Assembly: GCF_903853455.1 (NCBI RefSeq)
Contig: NZ_CAINTR010000160.1
Location: forward strand, 1 to 60,643
DNA: 60,643 bases
Reading direction: 5' to 3'
Origin: an uncultured Magnetospirillum sp.
GTDB lineage: Bacteria; Pseudomonadota; Alphaproteobacteria; Rhodospirillales; Magnetospirillaceae
The notes beneath the pieces are model-generated. The model was not told the DNA's origin, ran no database searches, and saw only the letters and a program-made list of their open reading frames with translations. The translations under genes were made by a program, and so were the position numbers. Of this stretch, positions 33,197-42,484 are shown one piece after another; position 1 is the stretch's first letter; each line of letters opens with the position of its first letter.

Positions 33197-35758
33197 ATGC
33201 TCCAGGCTCATAGCTTCGGTATCCGCGCCAAGCTTGTTTTCATCTTCGTCGTCATCAAGGTGATTCCGCTGCTGCTGCTGGCCGGGTTCGCCTGGCGGGG
33301 GCAGGTGTGGCTGGCCGAGCGGGTCTCGGACAATGTGGAGGGCATGACCCGCAACATGCGGGAAACCGCCGAGATCGTCGCCAACAGCACCACCGGTTCG
33401 GCCATCAAGGCCCTGGACGCCGCCGCCCGCGAAACGCTGGAACGGCTGACCACCGACACCGCCCGTGCCGTGGCCGCCTTCCTCTACGACCGCGACAAGG
33501 ACATCCAGTCGGCGGCCCTGCTGGAGCCGAGCACTGAGTCCTACCGCCGTTTCCTGGCGGCGCGCACCCGGGCGGTGGAACGCCATCAGCCCTGGGTGGT
33601 GGCTCCCGACGGCAGCAAATGGGTGCCCGGCCCGGAGGCGACGCCCCGCTACGACCTGCCGCCGGTCCAGTCCTCCGTCGAGGATAACCGCCGCAATTTC
33701 AACTATCGCCCCCCCAGCGAGAGCGGGCTGGTCACCGAGCGGCCGCTGTTCCTGGAAATGACCTTCGTCGGGCTGGACGGCCGCGAGACCCTGAAAATCA
33801 CCACCTCGCCCATGATGTCGCCGGAGCGGCGCGACATTTCCCGGCGCGAGAACACCTTCGTCAAGGCGGAGGACTATTTCGAGGCGCTGAAGGCGCTGAA
33901 GCCCGGCGAGATCTACGTGTCGGACGTGATCGGCGCCTATGTGCCGACCCCGATCATCGGTCCCTTCACCCCCAAGAGCGCGGCGGCCAAGTCCCTGGCC
34001 TTCGAGCCGGAACAGGCGGCCTTCGCCGGCACTGAGAATCCGGTGGGCAAGCGGTTCCACGGGTTGGTGCGCTGGGCGACGCCGGTGGTGAAGGACGGCG
34101 CGGTGACCGGCTGGGTGACCCTGGCGCTCGACCACGACCACCTGATGGAGTTCACCGACCACATCCTGCCGACCAGCGACCGCTACTCCCCGATTCCCGA
34201 CGCGGCGTCGGGCAACTACGCCTTCATCTGGGACTACAAGGGCCGCTCCGTCGTCCATCCCCGCCACTATTTCATCACCGGCTACGATCCCGCCACCGGC
34301 GAGCCGGCGGTGCCGTGGCTGGATTCCGACCTCTACAAGCAGTGGAAGGACAGCGGCCTGCCGATCCGCCAGTTCCTCGCCACCGCGCCCACCTTCCTCG
34401 ACCAGTCGCTGAAGAAGAAGGGGGCGGCGGAGCTGGTCAAGGCCGGCCTGCTCGGCCTCGACTGCCGCTATCTCAACCACGCGCCGCAATGCACCGGCTG
34501 GATGGACCTGACCAGCCATGGCGGCTCCGGCTCGTTCGAGATTTTCTGGAGCGGGCTGTGGAAGCTGACCACGGCGGCCACCATTCCCTATTTCACCGGC
34601 CCTTACGCCCATTCGCCGCGCGGCTTCGGCTTCGTCACCATCGGCGCCAACGTGGACGACTTCCACAGCGCCGCCACCAAGGCCAAGGAGTACACCGACC
34701 AGATCCTGACCCAGCGCGACCTGGAGCTTCAGGCCAATCTGGACAGCGTGCTGTCGCTGATCTCCACCCAGGTGGCGACCATGGCCCGCCAGTTGACCGT
34801 CTCGACCCTGGCCATGAGCATCGTGGTCATCGGCATCGCCATCTGGATGGCCTCGTTCCTGACCCGGCGGATCACCGCCGTGGTCAACGGCATCCGCCGC
34901 TTCCGCGACGACGACCTGGATTACCGCCTGCCGGTCCATGGCGACGACGAGATGGCCAGCATGGCCCGCTCGTTCAACCTGATGGCCGACAGCGTGCGGG
35001 AGTCCATCGTCACCTTGCAGGACGCCAAGCACAAGGCCGAGGAAGCCAGCCGCATGAAAAGCGAGTTCCTGGCCAATATGAGCCACGAACTGCGCACGCC
35101 GCTCAACGGCATCATCGGCTTTTCCGAGCTGATCCGCGACGAGGCGGCCGACGACGAGACCCGCGAGAACGCCGACATCATCGAAAAGAGCAGCCGGCAC
35201 CTGCTGGAACTGGTGAACTCCATCCTCGACATCGCCAAGATCGAGGCCGGGGCCATGACCCTCAACATGGAGCCGGTCGATCTGGCCAGGCTGGTGGGCG
35301 AGGCGGCGGCGGTGCACCAGCCGGTGGCAGCAGCCAAGGGCATCGGCTTCTGGACCGAGATGGACGAGAATCTGCCCATCCTGCTGCCGGCCGATCCCCT
35401 GCGGCTGCGTCAGGTCCTGCACAATCTGCTCAGCAACGCCGTCAAGTTCACCGATACGGGCGAGGTGCGCCTGACGGTCAGCCGCGACGGCCCCCATGTG
35501 CTGTTCCAGGTCAAGGATACCGGCGCCGGCATTCCCGACGGCATGCAGGCCGCCATCTTCGAGAAGTTCCGTCAGGTGGACTCCTTCCTGACCCGCTCGC
35601 ACAGCGGCACCGGTCTGGGCTTGACCCTGGCCCGTCATCTGGTTGAATTGATGGGAGGCAGCATCGGGCTGGTGTCCAAGCTGGGCGAGGGCGCCACCTT
35701 CCACTTCAGCCTGCCCATCACGCCGGCCGAGGCCCAGGCAACCGAGGTTTCCCCATGA
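33197..35758 (+). CDS. Membrane sensor histidine kinase with large periplasmic sensing domain
   Basis: The 853-residue kinase has TM1 at about 13-32, a large periplasmic region (about 33-530), TM2 at about 535-553, HAMP, then HisKA with [12 protein letters not shown] (His630) and HATPase ([32 protein letters not shown]). The sensory region, with [13 protein letters not shown] and [16 protein letters not shown], is much longer than a usual double Cache; it may be a Cache-like fold with insertions. The ligand is unknown. It is coupled by an ATGA overlap to a response regulator and then a secreted single-Cache protein, implying a dedicated ligand pathway. Confidence 0.9.
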   Translation: MLQAHSFGIRAKLVFIFVVIKVIPLLLLAGFAWRGQVWLAERVSDNVEGMTRNMRETAEIVANSTTGSAIKALDAAARETLERLTTDTARAVAAFLYDRDKDIQSAALLEPSTESYRRFLAARTRAVERHQPWVVAPDGSKWVPGPEATPRYDLPPVQSSVEDNRRNFNYRPPSESGLVTERPLFLEMTFVGLDGRETLKITTSPMMSPERRDISRRENTFVKAEDYFEALKALKPGEIYVSDVIGAYVPTPIIGPFTPKSAAAKSLAFEPEQAAFAGTENPVGKRFHGLVRWATPVVKDGAVTGWVTLALDHDHLMEFTDHILPTSDRYSPIPDAASGNYAFIWDYKGRSVVHPRHYFITGYDPATGEPAVPWLDSDLYKQWKDSGLPIRQFLATAPTFLDQSLKKKGAAELVKAGLLGLDCRYLNHAPQCTGWMDLTSHGGSGSFEIFWSGLWKLTTAATIPYFTGPYAHSPRGFGFVTIGANVDDFHSAATKAKEYTDQILTQRDLELQANLDSVLSLISTQVATMARQLTVSTLAMSIVVIGIAIWMASFLTRRITAVVNGIRRFRDDDLDYRLPVHGDDEMASMARSFNLMADSVRESIVTLQDAKHKAEEASRMKSEFLANMSHELRTPLNGIIGFSELIRDEAADDETRENADIIEKSSRHLLELVNSILDIAKIEAGAMTLNMEPVDLARLVGEAAAVHQPVAAAKGIGFWTEMDENLPILLPADPLRLRQVLHNLLSNAVKFTDTGEVRLTVSRDGPHVLFQVKDTGAGIPDGMQAAIFEKFRQVDSFLTRSHSGTGLGLTLARHLVELMGGSIGLVSKLGEGATFHFSLPITPAEAQATEVSP

Positions 35759-36126
35759 AGAACGCTCTCGTGGTCGACGACAACGACGTCAACCGGATCC
35801 TGGCGACCCGCTTGCTCTCCAAGCTGGGATGGACCGTGGCGGAAGCCGCCTGCGGCGAGGACGCCCTGGCCTGGCTGCGCGCCAACACCGCCCAACTGGT
35901 CCTGCTGGACGTCAGCATGCCGACCATGAGCGGCCAGGAGGTCTGCCGCCATATCCGCGACGGCAATCTGGGCGGCGCCGGCATCAAGGTGGTGGCCTAT
36001 ACCGCCCACGCCATGAATGAGGAAATCGCCGAATTCCTGTCCGGCGGCTTCGACACCGTGCTGCTGAAGCCCATGTCGCGCGACCGCTTGGCCGAAATGC
36101 TGATCAGCCAGGGATTCCCGCCATGA
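35755..36126 (+). CDS. Single-domain response regulator
   Basis: The 123-residue CheY-like receiver has no output domain. Asp52 in [13 protein letters not shown] is the phospho-acceptor, with acidic residues VVDDND at the N-terminus and Lys in LLKPMSRDR. It overlaps the kinase gene by four bases and the Cache gene by four bases, so all three are co-translated. Its target is not visible; protein-protein output or a phosphorelay step is likely. Confidence 0.9.
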   Translation: MKNALVVDDNDVNRILATRLLSKLGWTVAEAACGEDALAWLRANTAQLVLLDVSMPTMSGQEVCRHIRDGNLGGAGIKVVAYTAHAMNEEIAEFLSGGFDTVLLKPMSRDRLAEMLISQGFPP

Positions 36127-36590
36127 CCGCGCTCCGCTCCCTGATGGTGGTCCTGGTCCTAGCGCTGGTCGGGGCCGGGGCCGGGCCGACGGCGGCGGCG
36201 GACAAGCCGACCATGGAGGAGGTCAAGGCGATCACCCTCAAGGCGGCCGCCCTGCTGGCCGCCGACGGAATCGACAAGGCCCGCGAGGCCTTCCATGCCG
36301 AGGGCGCGTTCCGCCAGGGCGAGATCTACGTCAACGTCATCGACCTCAACGGAACCTGGCTGATCTATCCGCCCAACCCCAAGAACGAGGGCAAGTCGGT
36401 CCTCAACGTCCGCGACGCCGAGGGCAAGCTGCTGGTCCAGGAGATCATCAAGGTCGCCAAGTCCCCCGGCGAGGGCTGGGTGGAATACCACTGGCTCAAC
36501 CCCGCCACCAACACCATTCAGCCCAAGCTCAGCTATGTGAAGATGGTGCCGGGGCGCGACGTCATCACCTATGTGGGGCTGTACAAGTAG
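36123..36590 (+). CDS. Secreted single Cache domain protein
   Basis: The 155-residue protein has a signal peptide ([26 protein letters not shown]) and a single Cache fold: IYVNVIDLNGTWLIYPPNPKNEGKS, then VQEIIKVAKSPGEGWVEYHWLNPATN and KLSYVKMVPGRDVITYVGLYK. This matches sCache_2 domains, usually fused to kinases or chemoreceptors, but here it is free in the periplasm. It may bind a small carboxylate or other ligand and present it to the neighbouring kinase, like a periplasmic binding protein. Confidence 0.88.
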   Translation: MTALRSLMVVLVLALVGAGAGPTAAADKPTMEEVKAITLKAAALLAADGIDKAREAFHAEGAFRQGEIYVNVIDLNGTWLIYPPNPKNEGKSVLNVRDAEGKLLVQEIIKVAKSPGEGWVEYHWLNPATNTIQPKLSYVKMVPGRDVITYVGLYK

Positions 36591-36646
36591 GGGGACTGGC
36601 CGCATAACGCTTGACGTTACATGCGTTGCGTCATACGCTCGGCGTC

Positions 36647-36925
36647 ATGATTGCAAGCTTCCGCGACAAGGAAACTGAATCCCTGTACCGGGACGGCGCG
36701 TCCAGACGGTTCGCGGCAATCACCAAAGTGGCCTTGCGCAAGCTGGATATGCTTGATGCCGCGACCGAGCTTTCCGACCTGCTGTCGCCTCCGGGAAACC
36801 GGCTGGAGGCGCTGGAGCGGGACCGGAAGGGGCAGCACAGCATCCGTATCAACGGCCAGTGGCGGATCTGCTTTGTGTGGTCCGATGGAGCCGCCCATCG
36901 CGTTGAAATCACCGATTACCACTGA
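36647..36925 (+). CDS. higB: HigB-type toxin (RelE superfamily)
   Basis: The 92-residue protein has the HigB pattern: SFRDKETESLYRDG at the start and SIRINGQWRICFVWSDGAAHRVEITDYH at the end. HigB toxins are ribosome-dependent mRNA interferases. ATG 36647 is chosen as the family start. The toxin gene comes first, the usual higBA order. The 36600-36646 gap has GACG/CGTC and TGCG/CGCA half-sites that could be the HigA operator. Confidence 0.9.
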   Translation: MIASFRDKETESLYRDGASRRFAAITKVALRKLDMLDAATELSDLLSPPGNRLEALERDRKGQHSIRINGQWRICFVWSDGAAHRVEITDYH

Positions 36926-36932
36926 GGTGGCC

Positions 36933-37220
36933 ATGCGTATCAAGACCCATCCCGGCGAAGTCCTTCGCGAAGAATACATGGCCCCGTTGGGGCTGTCGGC
37001 GAACGCCCTGGCCACGGCGCTGCGGGTTCCTGCCACTCGCATCGGCGAAATCATCAAGGAAAGCCGGGCTGTCACCGCCGACACCGCGTTGCGGCTGGCC
37101 CGCTATTTCGGGACCTCCCCGCAGTTCTGGCTGAACCTGCAAAGCGGCCACGACCTGTCCAAGGTCGAGACCGAGACCGGGGCGCAGATCGCGCGCGACG
37201 TGTCGCCACGGGCGGCCTAA
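36933..37220 (+). CDS. higA: HigA-type antitoxin
   Basis: The 95-residue XRE-type antitoxin has THPGEVLREEYMAPLGLSANALA, VPATRIGEIIKESRAVTADTALRLA as helix-turn-helix, and FGTSPQFWLNLQSGHDLS, diagnostic of HigA/VapI antitoxins. It neutralizes HigB by direct binding and represses the operon. It starts 7 bases after the toxin stop codon with GAGG upstream. It is followed at once by a repeat element. Confidence 0.92.
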   Translation: MRIKTHPGEVLREEYMAPLGLSANALATALRVPATRIGEIIKESRAVTADTALRLARYFGTSPQFWLNLQSGHDLSKVETETGAQIARDVSPRAA

Positions 37221-37223
37221 AGA

Positions 37224-37363
37224 ACCAAATCCCGATGAGAGCAACTCATCGGGATTTGGTTAGGAGCACCGCGACGCGCGGTCCATACCGCGGAAGGCAA
37301 GGGCGCTCGCGCCCGCCCGCCGATTGAGGGCGCCGCTGATCGGTTCCGATCAGCGGGATACGG
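37224..37363. repeat. Two-hairpin interspersed repeat, copy B
   Basis: This copy begins with a perfect 16-bp stem (37224-37239 with 37245-37260, loop AGCAA). It then passes GGAAGGCAAGGGCGCTCGCG and CCGATTGAGGG and ends with a perfect 10-bp stem CGCTGATCGG/CCGATCAGCG. It matches 9406-9543 almost base for base. It fills the gap between the convergent higA and hydrolase genes, its right end abutting the hydrolase stop codon, and is well placed to act as a two-way terminator. Confidence 0.85.
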
Positions 37364-38275
37364 CTATAATCCCCGGAAGAAGTCGATGGTCTCCCGCACC
37401 ACTTCGTTGCGCTGCTGGTCCACCGTGATCATGTGGTAGCAATCGTCCAGCAGCACGGTCTTGACCGGTCCGGCGAGGCGGCGCTCGACAAAGCGGGGAT
37501 TGCGCAGGCTGGTGATGTCGTCCTCGGTGGAATGCAGGATCAGGGTCGGGGTGGCGATCCCGGGCAGTTCGGGCCTCAACACCCGGATGAAGGCGTAGAG
37601 CTGGCGCAGCGAGCGGCCGGTCATGCCCAGGGTTCCGGCGGCGGCGCTGTCGCCGCTCAGCATGCTGGCCACCACCCGCTTGCGCAGGCGCTCGTCCTTG
37701 ATGCCGTAGGGATAAGCCTCGATGAAGCGGTATCGCAGCCCCAGCGGGGTGTAGAGGAACAGCGGCAGCAGGAATCCCAGCTTGGGGATGGTCCAGCCGT
37801 CATGCCAGAAGGTCACCGAATACAGCGCGATGCCCTTGACCGTGTCGGGATGGTTATAGGCCAGATGCAGCGCCAGCAGCGCGCCCATGGACAGACCGGC
37901 GACGCAGATGGTTCCGTGCTTGGCGACCAGTTCGGCATGGGCGGCCTCGACGCTGGCATACCAATCGCGCCAGCCGGTGGTCAGCAGGTCGTCCTCGGTG
38001 CCGCAATGCCCCGCCAGCTGCATGCCGTAGACGGTGAAGCCGGCCTTGGCCAGCGCTTTGCCGACGAAGCGCATTTCGTTGGGGGTGCCGGTCAGGCCGT
38101 GGATCAACAGGACCGCCGGGCCGGGCGGGCTGGCCTCGGCGCCTTCGTAGTGGAAGGTGACGTCCTTGATGGGCGAGCCGGAGCCGGCCTGGGCGCGATG
38201 GGCGCCCGGGCCGCTCCAGATGTTCTCGCCGACCAGCCGCTCCTTCAGCCGGGTCCAGTACGATCGCGGCTTCAT
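37364..38275 (-). CDS. Alpha/beta hydrolase (carboxylesterase-like)
   Basis: The 303-residue serine hydrolase has the oxyanion region LLIHGLTGTPNEMRFVG, nucleophile elbow AGLSMGALLALHLA, the acid in HSTEDDITSLRNP and the histidine in DDCYHMITVDQQR. It resembles Est30/YvaK-type carboxylesterases and monoacylglycerol lipases. Its natural substrate is unknown. Its start codon overlaps the aminotransferase stop codon (ATGA), so it is the last gene of a coupled three-gene operon. Confidence 0.87.
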   Translation of the reverse strand: MKPRSYWTRLKERLVGENIWSGPGAHRAQAGSGSPIKDVTFHYEGAEASPPGPAVLLIHGLTGTPNEMRFVGKALAKAGFTVYGMQLAGHCGTEDDLLTTGWRDWYASVEAAHAELVAKHGTICVAGLSMGALLALHLAYNHPDTVKGIALYSVTFWHDGWTIPKLGFLLPLFLYTPLGLRYRFIEAYPYGIKDERLRKRVVASMLSGDSAAAGTLGMTGRSLRQLYAFIRVLRPELPGIATPTLILHSTEDDITSLRNPRFVERRLAGPVKTVLLDDCYHMITVDQQRNEVVRETIDFFRGL

Positions 38276-39648
38276 TGGTGGCGCGTCACCCGGGTCAGCA
38301 ACTGGTCGAGCAGCTTCAGGGCCAGATCCATCTCGGGATAGCTGATCTCCAGCGACGGCGCCAGGGTGACGACGTTCTTGTAGTAGCCGCCGATGTCCAG
38401 CACCAGGCCGTACTTCTTGCCGTCCACTTCCAGGTCCGCCTTCATGGACTCGTCGACCATGCGGTCGGTCATGGCCTTGTCGGGGGTGAAGCTGTCGGAG
38501 GCCGAGCAGATCTCCATGCGCAGCGCCATGGCCAGGCCATCGACGTCGCCGATGATCTTGTGGCGCTTCTTGAGGTCCTTGAGGCCTTCCAGCAGATAGG
38601 CGCCCTTCTCGAAGGTCATCTTTTCGTAGTCGATCTCGGCCATCATCTTGACGGCTTCCAGCGCCACGGCGGTGCCCAGCGGGTTGGACGAGAAGGTGGA
38701 GTGGGTCGAGCCCGGCGGGAAGATCTGGGGATTGATCAGCTCCTCGCGCGCCCACAGGCCGGCGATGGGGTTGAGGCCGTTGGTCACCGCCTTGCCGAAC
38801 ACGATGATGTCGGGTTTGACGTTGAAGTTCTCCAGCGACCAGAACTTGCCGGCGCGGTAGAAGCCCATCTGGATCTCGTCATCCACCAGCAGGATCTTAC
38901 GCTGGTCGAGGATGACCTTCAGCTTCTCGAAATAGCCCTGGGGCGGAATCACGTAGCCGCCGGTGCCCTGGATGGATTCCACGTAGAAGGCGGCGTATTC
39001 CGCCACGCCCATCTTGGGGTCCCAGACGCCGCAATATTCGGTGTCGAACAGCCGCGCGAACTGGTCGACGCAGTACAGGCCGCAATCGTCCTTCTTCTTG
39101 CCGTAGGGGCAGCGGAAGCAATAGGGAAACGGGATGAACTGGGCGCGGTCGCCGAAATGGCCGTAACGGCGGCGGTAGCGATAGGAGGACGTGATGGCCG
39201 AGGCGCCCAGCGTGCGGCCGTGATAGCCGCCCTCGAAGGCGAACATCAGGCTTTTGCCGTTGCAGGCATTGCGCACGATCTTGAGCGAATCCTCCACCGC
39301 CTGCGAGCCGCCGACGTTGAAGTGGACGCGGCCCTGCATGCCCCAGGTCTTCTCGACCCGCTGGGCGATGGCGGTGGCCAGCTCGATCTTCTCCTTGTGC
39401 AGATACTGGCAGGCCAGTTGCGGCAGGGTGTCGATCTGGCGCTTCAGCGCGTCGTTCAGGCGCTTGTTGGCATAGCCGAAATTGCAGGCCGAGTACCACA
39501 TCTGGAGATCGAGATAGGGCCGGTCCTCGGAATCGTAGAGGTACGAGCCCTCGCAGCGCGAGAAGATCTTGGGCGGGTCGATGTAATGGACGGTATCGCC
39601 AAACGAACAATAGCGAGCCTCGTCGCGCAACAGATCACTCTCGGTCAT
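38272..39648 (-). CDS. Class III aminotransferase with four-cysteine insertion
   Basis: The 458-residue PLP enzyme has the cofactor features HFNVGGSQAVEDSLKIVRNA, FEGGYHGRTLGASAIT, VDDEIQMGFYRAGKFW and the Schiff-base lysine in VFGKAVTNGLNPIAG. An insertion near residue 180 reads CFRCPYGKKKDDCGLYC (C-x2-C-x8-C-x3-C), a pattern that could bind zinc or an iron-sulfur cluster; GABA aminotransferases use a C-x2-C pair for such a cluster. The substrate is an omega-amino acid, diamine or amino ketone by family, not resolved further. It overlaps its upstream and downstream neighbours by four bases each. Confidence 0.9.
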   Translation of the reverse strand: MTESDLLRDEARYCSFGDTVHYIDPPKIFSRCEGSYLYDSEDRPYLDLQMWYSACNFGYANKRLNDALKRQIDTLPQLACQYLHKEKIELATAIAQRVEKTWGMQGRVHFNVGGSQAVEDSLKIVRNACNGKSLMFAFEGGYHGRTLGASAITSSYRYRRRYGHFGDRAQFIPFPYCFRCPYGKKKDDCGLYCVDQFARLFDTEYCGVWDPKMGVAEYAAFYVESIQGTGGYVIPPQGYFEKLKVILDQRKILLVDDEIQMGFYRAGKFWSLENFNVKPDIIVFGKAVTNGLNPIAGLWAREELINPQIFPPGSTHSTFSSNPLGTAVALEAVKMMAEIDYEKMTFEKGAYLLEGLKDLKKRHKIIGDVDGLAMALRMEICSASDSFTPDKAMTDRMVDESMKADLEVDGKKYGLVLDIGGYYKNVVTLAPSLEISYPEMDLALKLLDQLLTRVTRHQ

Positions 39649-40343
39649 TCGGATTCCAGTTCAGCGGGAAAAGAGGCGGCGATATCCGGATCGCCACGAA
39701 GAAGATCATCCAGCAACCGTCCGGCTTCGGCGAAATCGGCAAAGCCTATATGGGGTAGGGAATGGGCACGGCAATGGGCCAGCAGCTTGTCCTTGGCCAG
39801 GACCATGTGAACCGAGGTGGCGGCGCAGAAGTCCGACGCGCCGTCGCCGATCAGGATCCGCAAGGTGGTGTGGGCGTCGTCGCCATCGGTGGCGATGCGG
39901 CACTTGCAGGTGCCCGATCCCTTGGCGCAGCCGTCGCTGGCATGGGGGAAGGCCAGCCGCCAGCGGGTCTCGCCCAGAAGTTCCAGCCGGTTGGCCAGGA
40001 TCGGCAGGTGGTCGAGGCGGTGGCGGGTCAGGATGCGGCGAATGGCGTAGTCGAGGCCGTCGCTCACCACCAGCAGCTCGCAGCCCAGCCGGTGGGCCAG
40101 GGCCACGAAGGAGGGGAAGCCGGGGTCGATGGCGACGTGGTCGAGGCAGGCGTCAAGCTCGGCCGGGGTGGCGCGCAGCAGGTCCACCTGACGCAGCATG
40201 CATTCGCGCGAGCCGATGCGGCCGCTCTTCCAGTCTTCCTCGATGGCCTGCCATTCGGGCAGGGCGAAGCGTTCCAGCAAGGTGTCGGTGACGTCTTCGA
40301 GGGCGATGGTCCCGTCGAAATCGCAAACGATCCGGCATTTCAT
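39645..40343 (-). CDS. HAD-superfamily phosphatase (MtnX/SerB-like)
   Basis: The 232-residue phosphatase has the nucleophile motif IVCDFDGTIALEDVTD, Ser motif LLVVSDGLDYAI, and GDGASDFCAAT for motif IV. The layout resembles MtnX-type (2-hydroxy-3-keto-5-methylthiopentenyl-1-phosphate phosphatase) and phosphoserine phosphatases. The loop with CAKGSGTCKC includes three cysteines. The start at 40343 gives a family-like N-terminus (MKCRIVCDFDGT). It leads a coupled operon with an aminotransferase and an esterase, suggesting a small biosynthetic or salvage route using a phosphorylated amino compound. The specific reaction is unknown. Confidence 0.83.
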   Translation of the reverse strand: MKCRIVCDFDGTIALEDVTDTLLERFALPEWQAIEEDWKSGRIGSRECMLRQVDLLRATPAELDACLDHVAIDPGFPSFVALAHRLGCELLVVSDGLDYAIRRILTRHRLDHLPILANRLELLGETRWRLAFPHASDGCAKGSGTCKCRIATDGDDAHTTLRILIGDGASDFCAATSVHMVLAKDKLLAHCRAHSLPHIGFADFAEAGRLLDDLLRGDPDIAASFPAELESE

Positions 40344-40448
40344 GGAAGAGTGCGTCACTTTCAGACCGATCCTCGGCGTTGTCACAATGCTTACAGGAAG
40401 CTGACGAATTGGTGGCGTGAAGGCCTGTGACTACAGGAGGAACCTCAA

Positions 40449-40478
40449 TTGGCGCGTCATCATCGCTTGGGAAAATGA
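40449..40478 (+). other. Possible 9-codon leader ORF with strong ribosome site
   Basis: AGGAGG (40435-40440) is followed 8 bases later by a TTG that opens a frame MARHHRLGK and ends at a TGA directly touching the next gene's ATG (40479). The following gene otherwise has only GGGAAAATG before it. A leader coupled to translation of the membrane protein would explain the strong Shine-Dalgarno sequence 38 bases upstream. TTG starts are uncommon, so this stays speculative. Confidence 0.25.
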
Positions 40479-41612
40479 ATGATTCCAGGCTCGAAAACAA
40501 GTGTACAGATACTTGCTATCCGTGCCACGAGGACGCACTCTACCCCCTCTCGGAATGGGGGTAACGCGGACTTGGGAGCCTTGGCGAAGCGCGACCGATC
40601 ATCCCTGCCGTCGCCGTGGTGGTGGCTGCCGCTGCTGACCTTGAGCGGCGTGCTGGTCCTGGCCGGTCTGGTGCTGACCTGGGAAGGCGGCGTGCTGTGG
40701 GGCAAGCATGGCGACGCGGTCGAGGACTGGAGCCAGGAGGTCAGCCACCTCTCGCTGGAAGTCGCCGATTCCGTGTCCGCCAGCCTAGCGGCGGTCGACG
40801 CCCAGATCGACCGGCACCTGCTGCCCACGGCCCAGGCGGTGGCGCTGCGTCCGTCCGCCGCACCGCAGGCCATGGCCAACCTCCAGGACCGCGCCGAGCG
40901 GCTGCGCCTGGTTCGGGTGGTGGCGGTGTTCGGCGCGGCGGGAGAGTTGATCCTGTCCAGCGACCCGATCCTCCGGCGCAAGGGCGTGTCGGTGGAGGAC
41001 CGTGATTTCTTCCAGCTGATGCATTTCAACGGCGCGGCCAGCTTCACCACCGTCGCCCATCTCGGCCCTCCGGCGGTGGAGGGCGAGGCGCAGCGCCTCT
41101 ATATCCTGTCCATCCGGGGATTGCGCGACACGCAGGGCCTGTTCGCCGGGATCTTGGTGGTGGCCATCGATCCCGAGATCCTGCTGCGCAGCCGGCTGGA
41201 TTTTCCGGTGCTGCAAAACTCCGAGATCCGGCTGTTCGACGAGACCGGCAAGCTGATCACCATTCCACCATCCGGTTCCAATGCCGTGGGGACCCGCTAT
41301 GGCGATGGCGCCCTGTTCAAGCTGGAGGCGGCCGAGGGATTGCCGCAGGTGGGAATCCTGCCCAATCCGTTCGACGGAACCCCGGAAATCGCCGCCCTGC
41401 GCCGGGTGGGGACGACGCGCATCCTGGCGTCGGTGAAGGTCGATGGCGGCCCGGAGCTGACCCAATGGTGGCATGCCGTCGCCGGCTGTCTGGTGGGGGC
41501 GGCGGTGTTGTTCGGAACCGCCGGCTGGCTGGCGTGGCGTGGAACCGGCATGGCCGAGTGGTTCGCCGGGCCGGTCGGGGCCACCGGTTCGGTCGAGGAT
41601 CGTGACGGATGA
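40479..41612 (+). CDS. Membrane-anchored double-Cache-like sensory protein without output domain
   Basis: The 377-residue protein has two transmembrane helices (about 48-68 and 335-357) around a large periplasmic part (about 75-330) resembling double Cache sensor domains: DAQIDRHLLPTAQAVALRP, RKGVSVEDRDFFQLMHFNG, LYILSIRGLRDTQGLFAGILVVAIDP and FDETGKLITIPPSG. The cytoplasmic tail is only about 20 residues, so there is no kinase, GGDEF or methyl-accepting part. It must signal through a partner or serve as a binding protein. The next gene overlaps it by four bases. Confidence 0.75.
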   Translation: MIPGSKTSVQILAIRATRTHSTPSRNGGNADLGALAKRDRSSLPSPWWWLPLLTLSGVLVLAGLVLTWEGGVLWGKHGDAVEDWSQEVSHLSLEVADSVSASLAAVDAQIDRHLLPTAQAVALRPSAAPQAMANLQDRAERLRLVRVVAVFGAAGELILSSDPILRRKGVSVEDRDFFQLMHFNGAASFTTVAHLGPPAVEGEAQRLYILSIRGLRDTQGLFAGILVVAIDPEILLRSRLDFPVLQNSEIRLFDETGKLITIPPSGSNAVGTRYGDGALFKLEAAEGLPQVGILPNPFDGTPEIAALRRVGTTRILASVKVDGGPELTQWWHAVAGCLVGAAVLFGTAGWLAWRGTGMAEWFAGPVGATGSVEDRDG

Positions 41613-42484
41613 CGCGCCGTCATGCCCCGTTTGGCCGCGTCCTGGTCCTGTATGCGGTCGCCTTGAGCATCCTGGCGGTGGCTGGCCTGGGAGTGGTGAC
41701 GGCGGTCTTCTACCTGGGGCAGCGCTACATCCTGTTCGAGAACACGCTGTACGGCGACATCGCCAGTCCCGCCAAGATCGGCATGGCCGACGTCAAGGTG
41801 GTCACTGTGACCACCGCCGATGGTCTCGACCTCTCGCTGTGGTACAAGAAGGCCGCGCCCGGCTGTCCGACCATCGCCTATTTCCATGGCAATGACGGCG
41901 ACGTCCGGTCGCGCGCCTTCAAGATGGAGCCGTTCCTGTCGGCCGGCTGGGGGGCGGTGTTCGCCGAGTATCGGGGCTATGGCGGCAATCCCGGCCGTCC
42001 CACCGAATCCGGCCTGTACGAGGACGCCCGCGCCGTCATCCACCACCTCGCCGACGAGGGGGTTCCGCCGACCCAGGCGTTCTTCCTGGGGGAATCGCTG
42101 GGGGCCGGCGTGGCGGTGAAAATGTCCGAGGAGTTCACCCCGGCCGGGCTTATCCTCCAGGCGCCTTACACCTCGATCTCCGACGTGGCGCAGTTCATGT
42201 ACTGGTTCCTGCCGGCGAGTCTGCTGACCCGCGACCGCTTTCCGTCCATCAGCCGCATCGGCTATCTCCACTCGCCGGTGCTGATCATCCACGGCGAGCA
42301 GGACAAGACCATTCCGGTGGAGCTGGCCCGCAAGCTGCTGGCGGCGGCGCCGGAACCCAAGCAGGGCGTCTTCATCCCGGGCGCCGGCCACGACAACCTG
42401 TTCGCCCTGGGCGCCGTCGACGCCATCGCCGATTTCGTCGATCATCGCCCGACCTGCCGGCTGGATACGGAGGCGTCGCCATGA
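41609..42484 (+). CDS. Membrane-anchored alpha/beta hydrolase (BEM46-like)
   Basis: The 291-residue protein has an N-terminal transmembrane helix (LVLYAVALSILAVAGLGVVTAV) and a serine hydrolase domain with YFHGNDGDVRSR, FFLGESLGAGVAVKM (nucleophile), IIHGEQDKTIPV (acid) and GAGHDNLFA (histidine). It matches the ABHD13/BEM46 group. The substrate is unknown. It is translationally coupled on both sides (ATGA overlaps) to two membrane sensory-like proteins, a combination I do not recognize. Confidence 0.87.
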   Translation: MTRRHAPFGRVLVLYAVALSILAVAGLGVVTAVFYLGQRYILFENTLYGDIASPAKIGMADVKVVTVTTADGLDLSLWYKKAAPGCPTIAYFHGNDGDVRSRAFKMEPFLSAGWGAVFAEYRGYGGNPGRPTESGLYEDARAVIHHLADEGVPPTQAFFLGESLGAGVAVKMSEEFTPAGLILQAPYTSISDVAQFMYWFLPASLLTRDRFPSISRIGYLHSPVLIIHGEQDKTIPVELARKLLAAAPEPKQGVFIPGAGHDNLFALGAVDAIADFVDHRPTCRLDTEASP

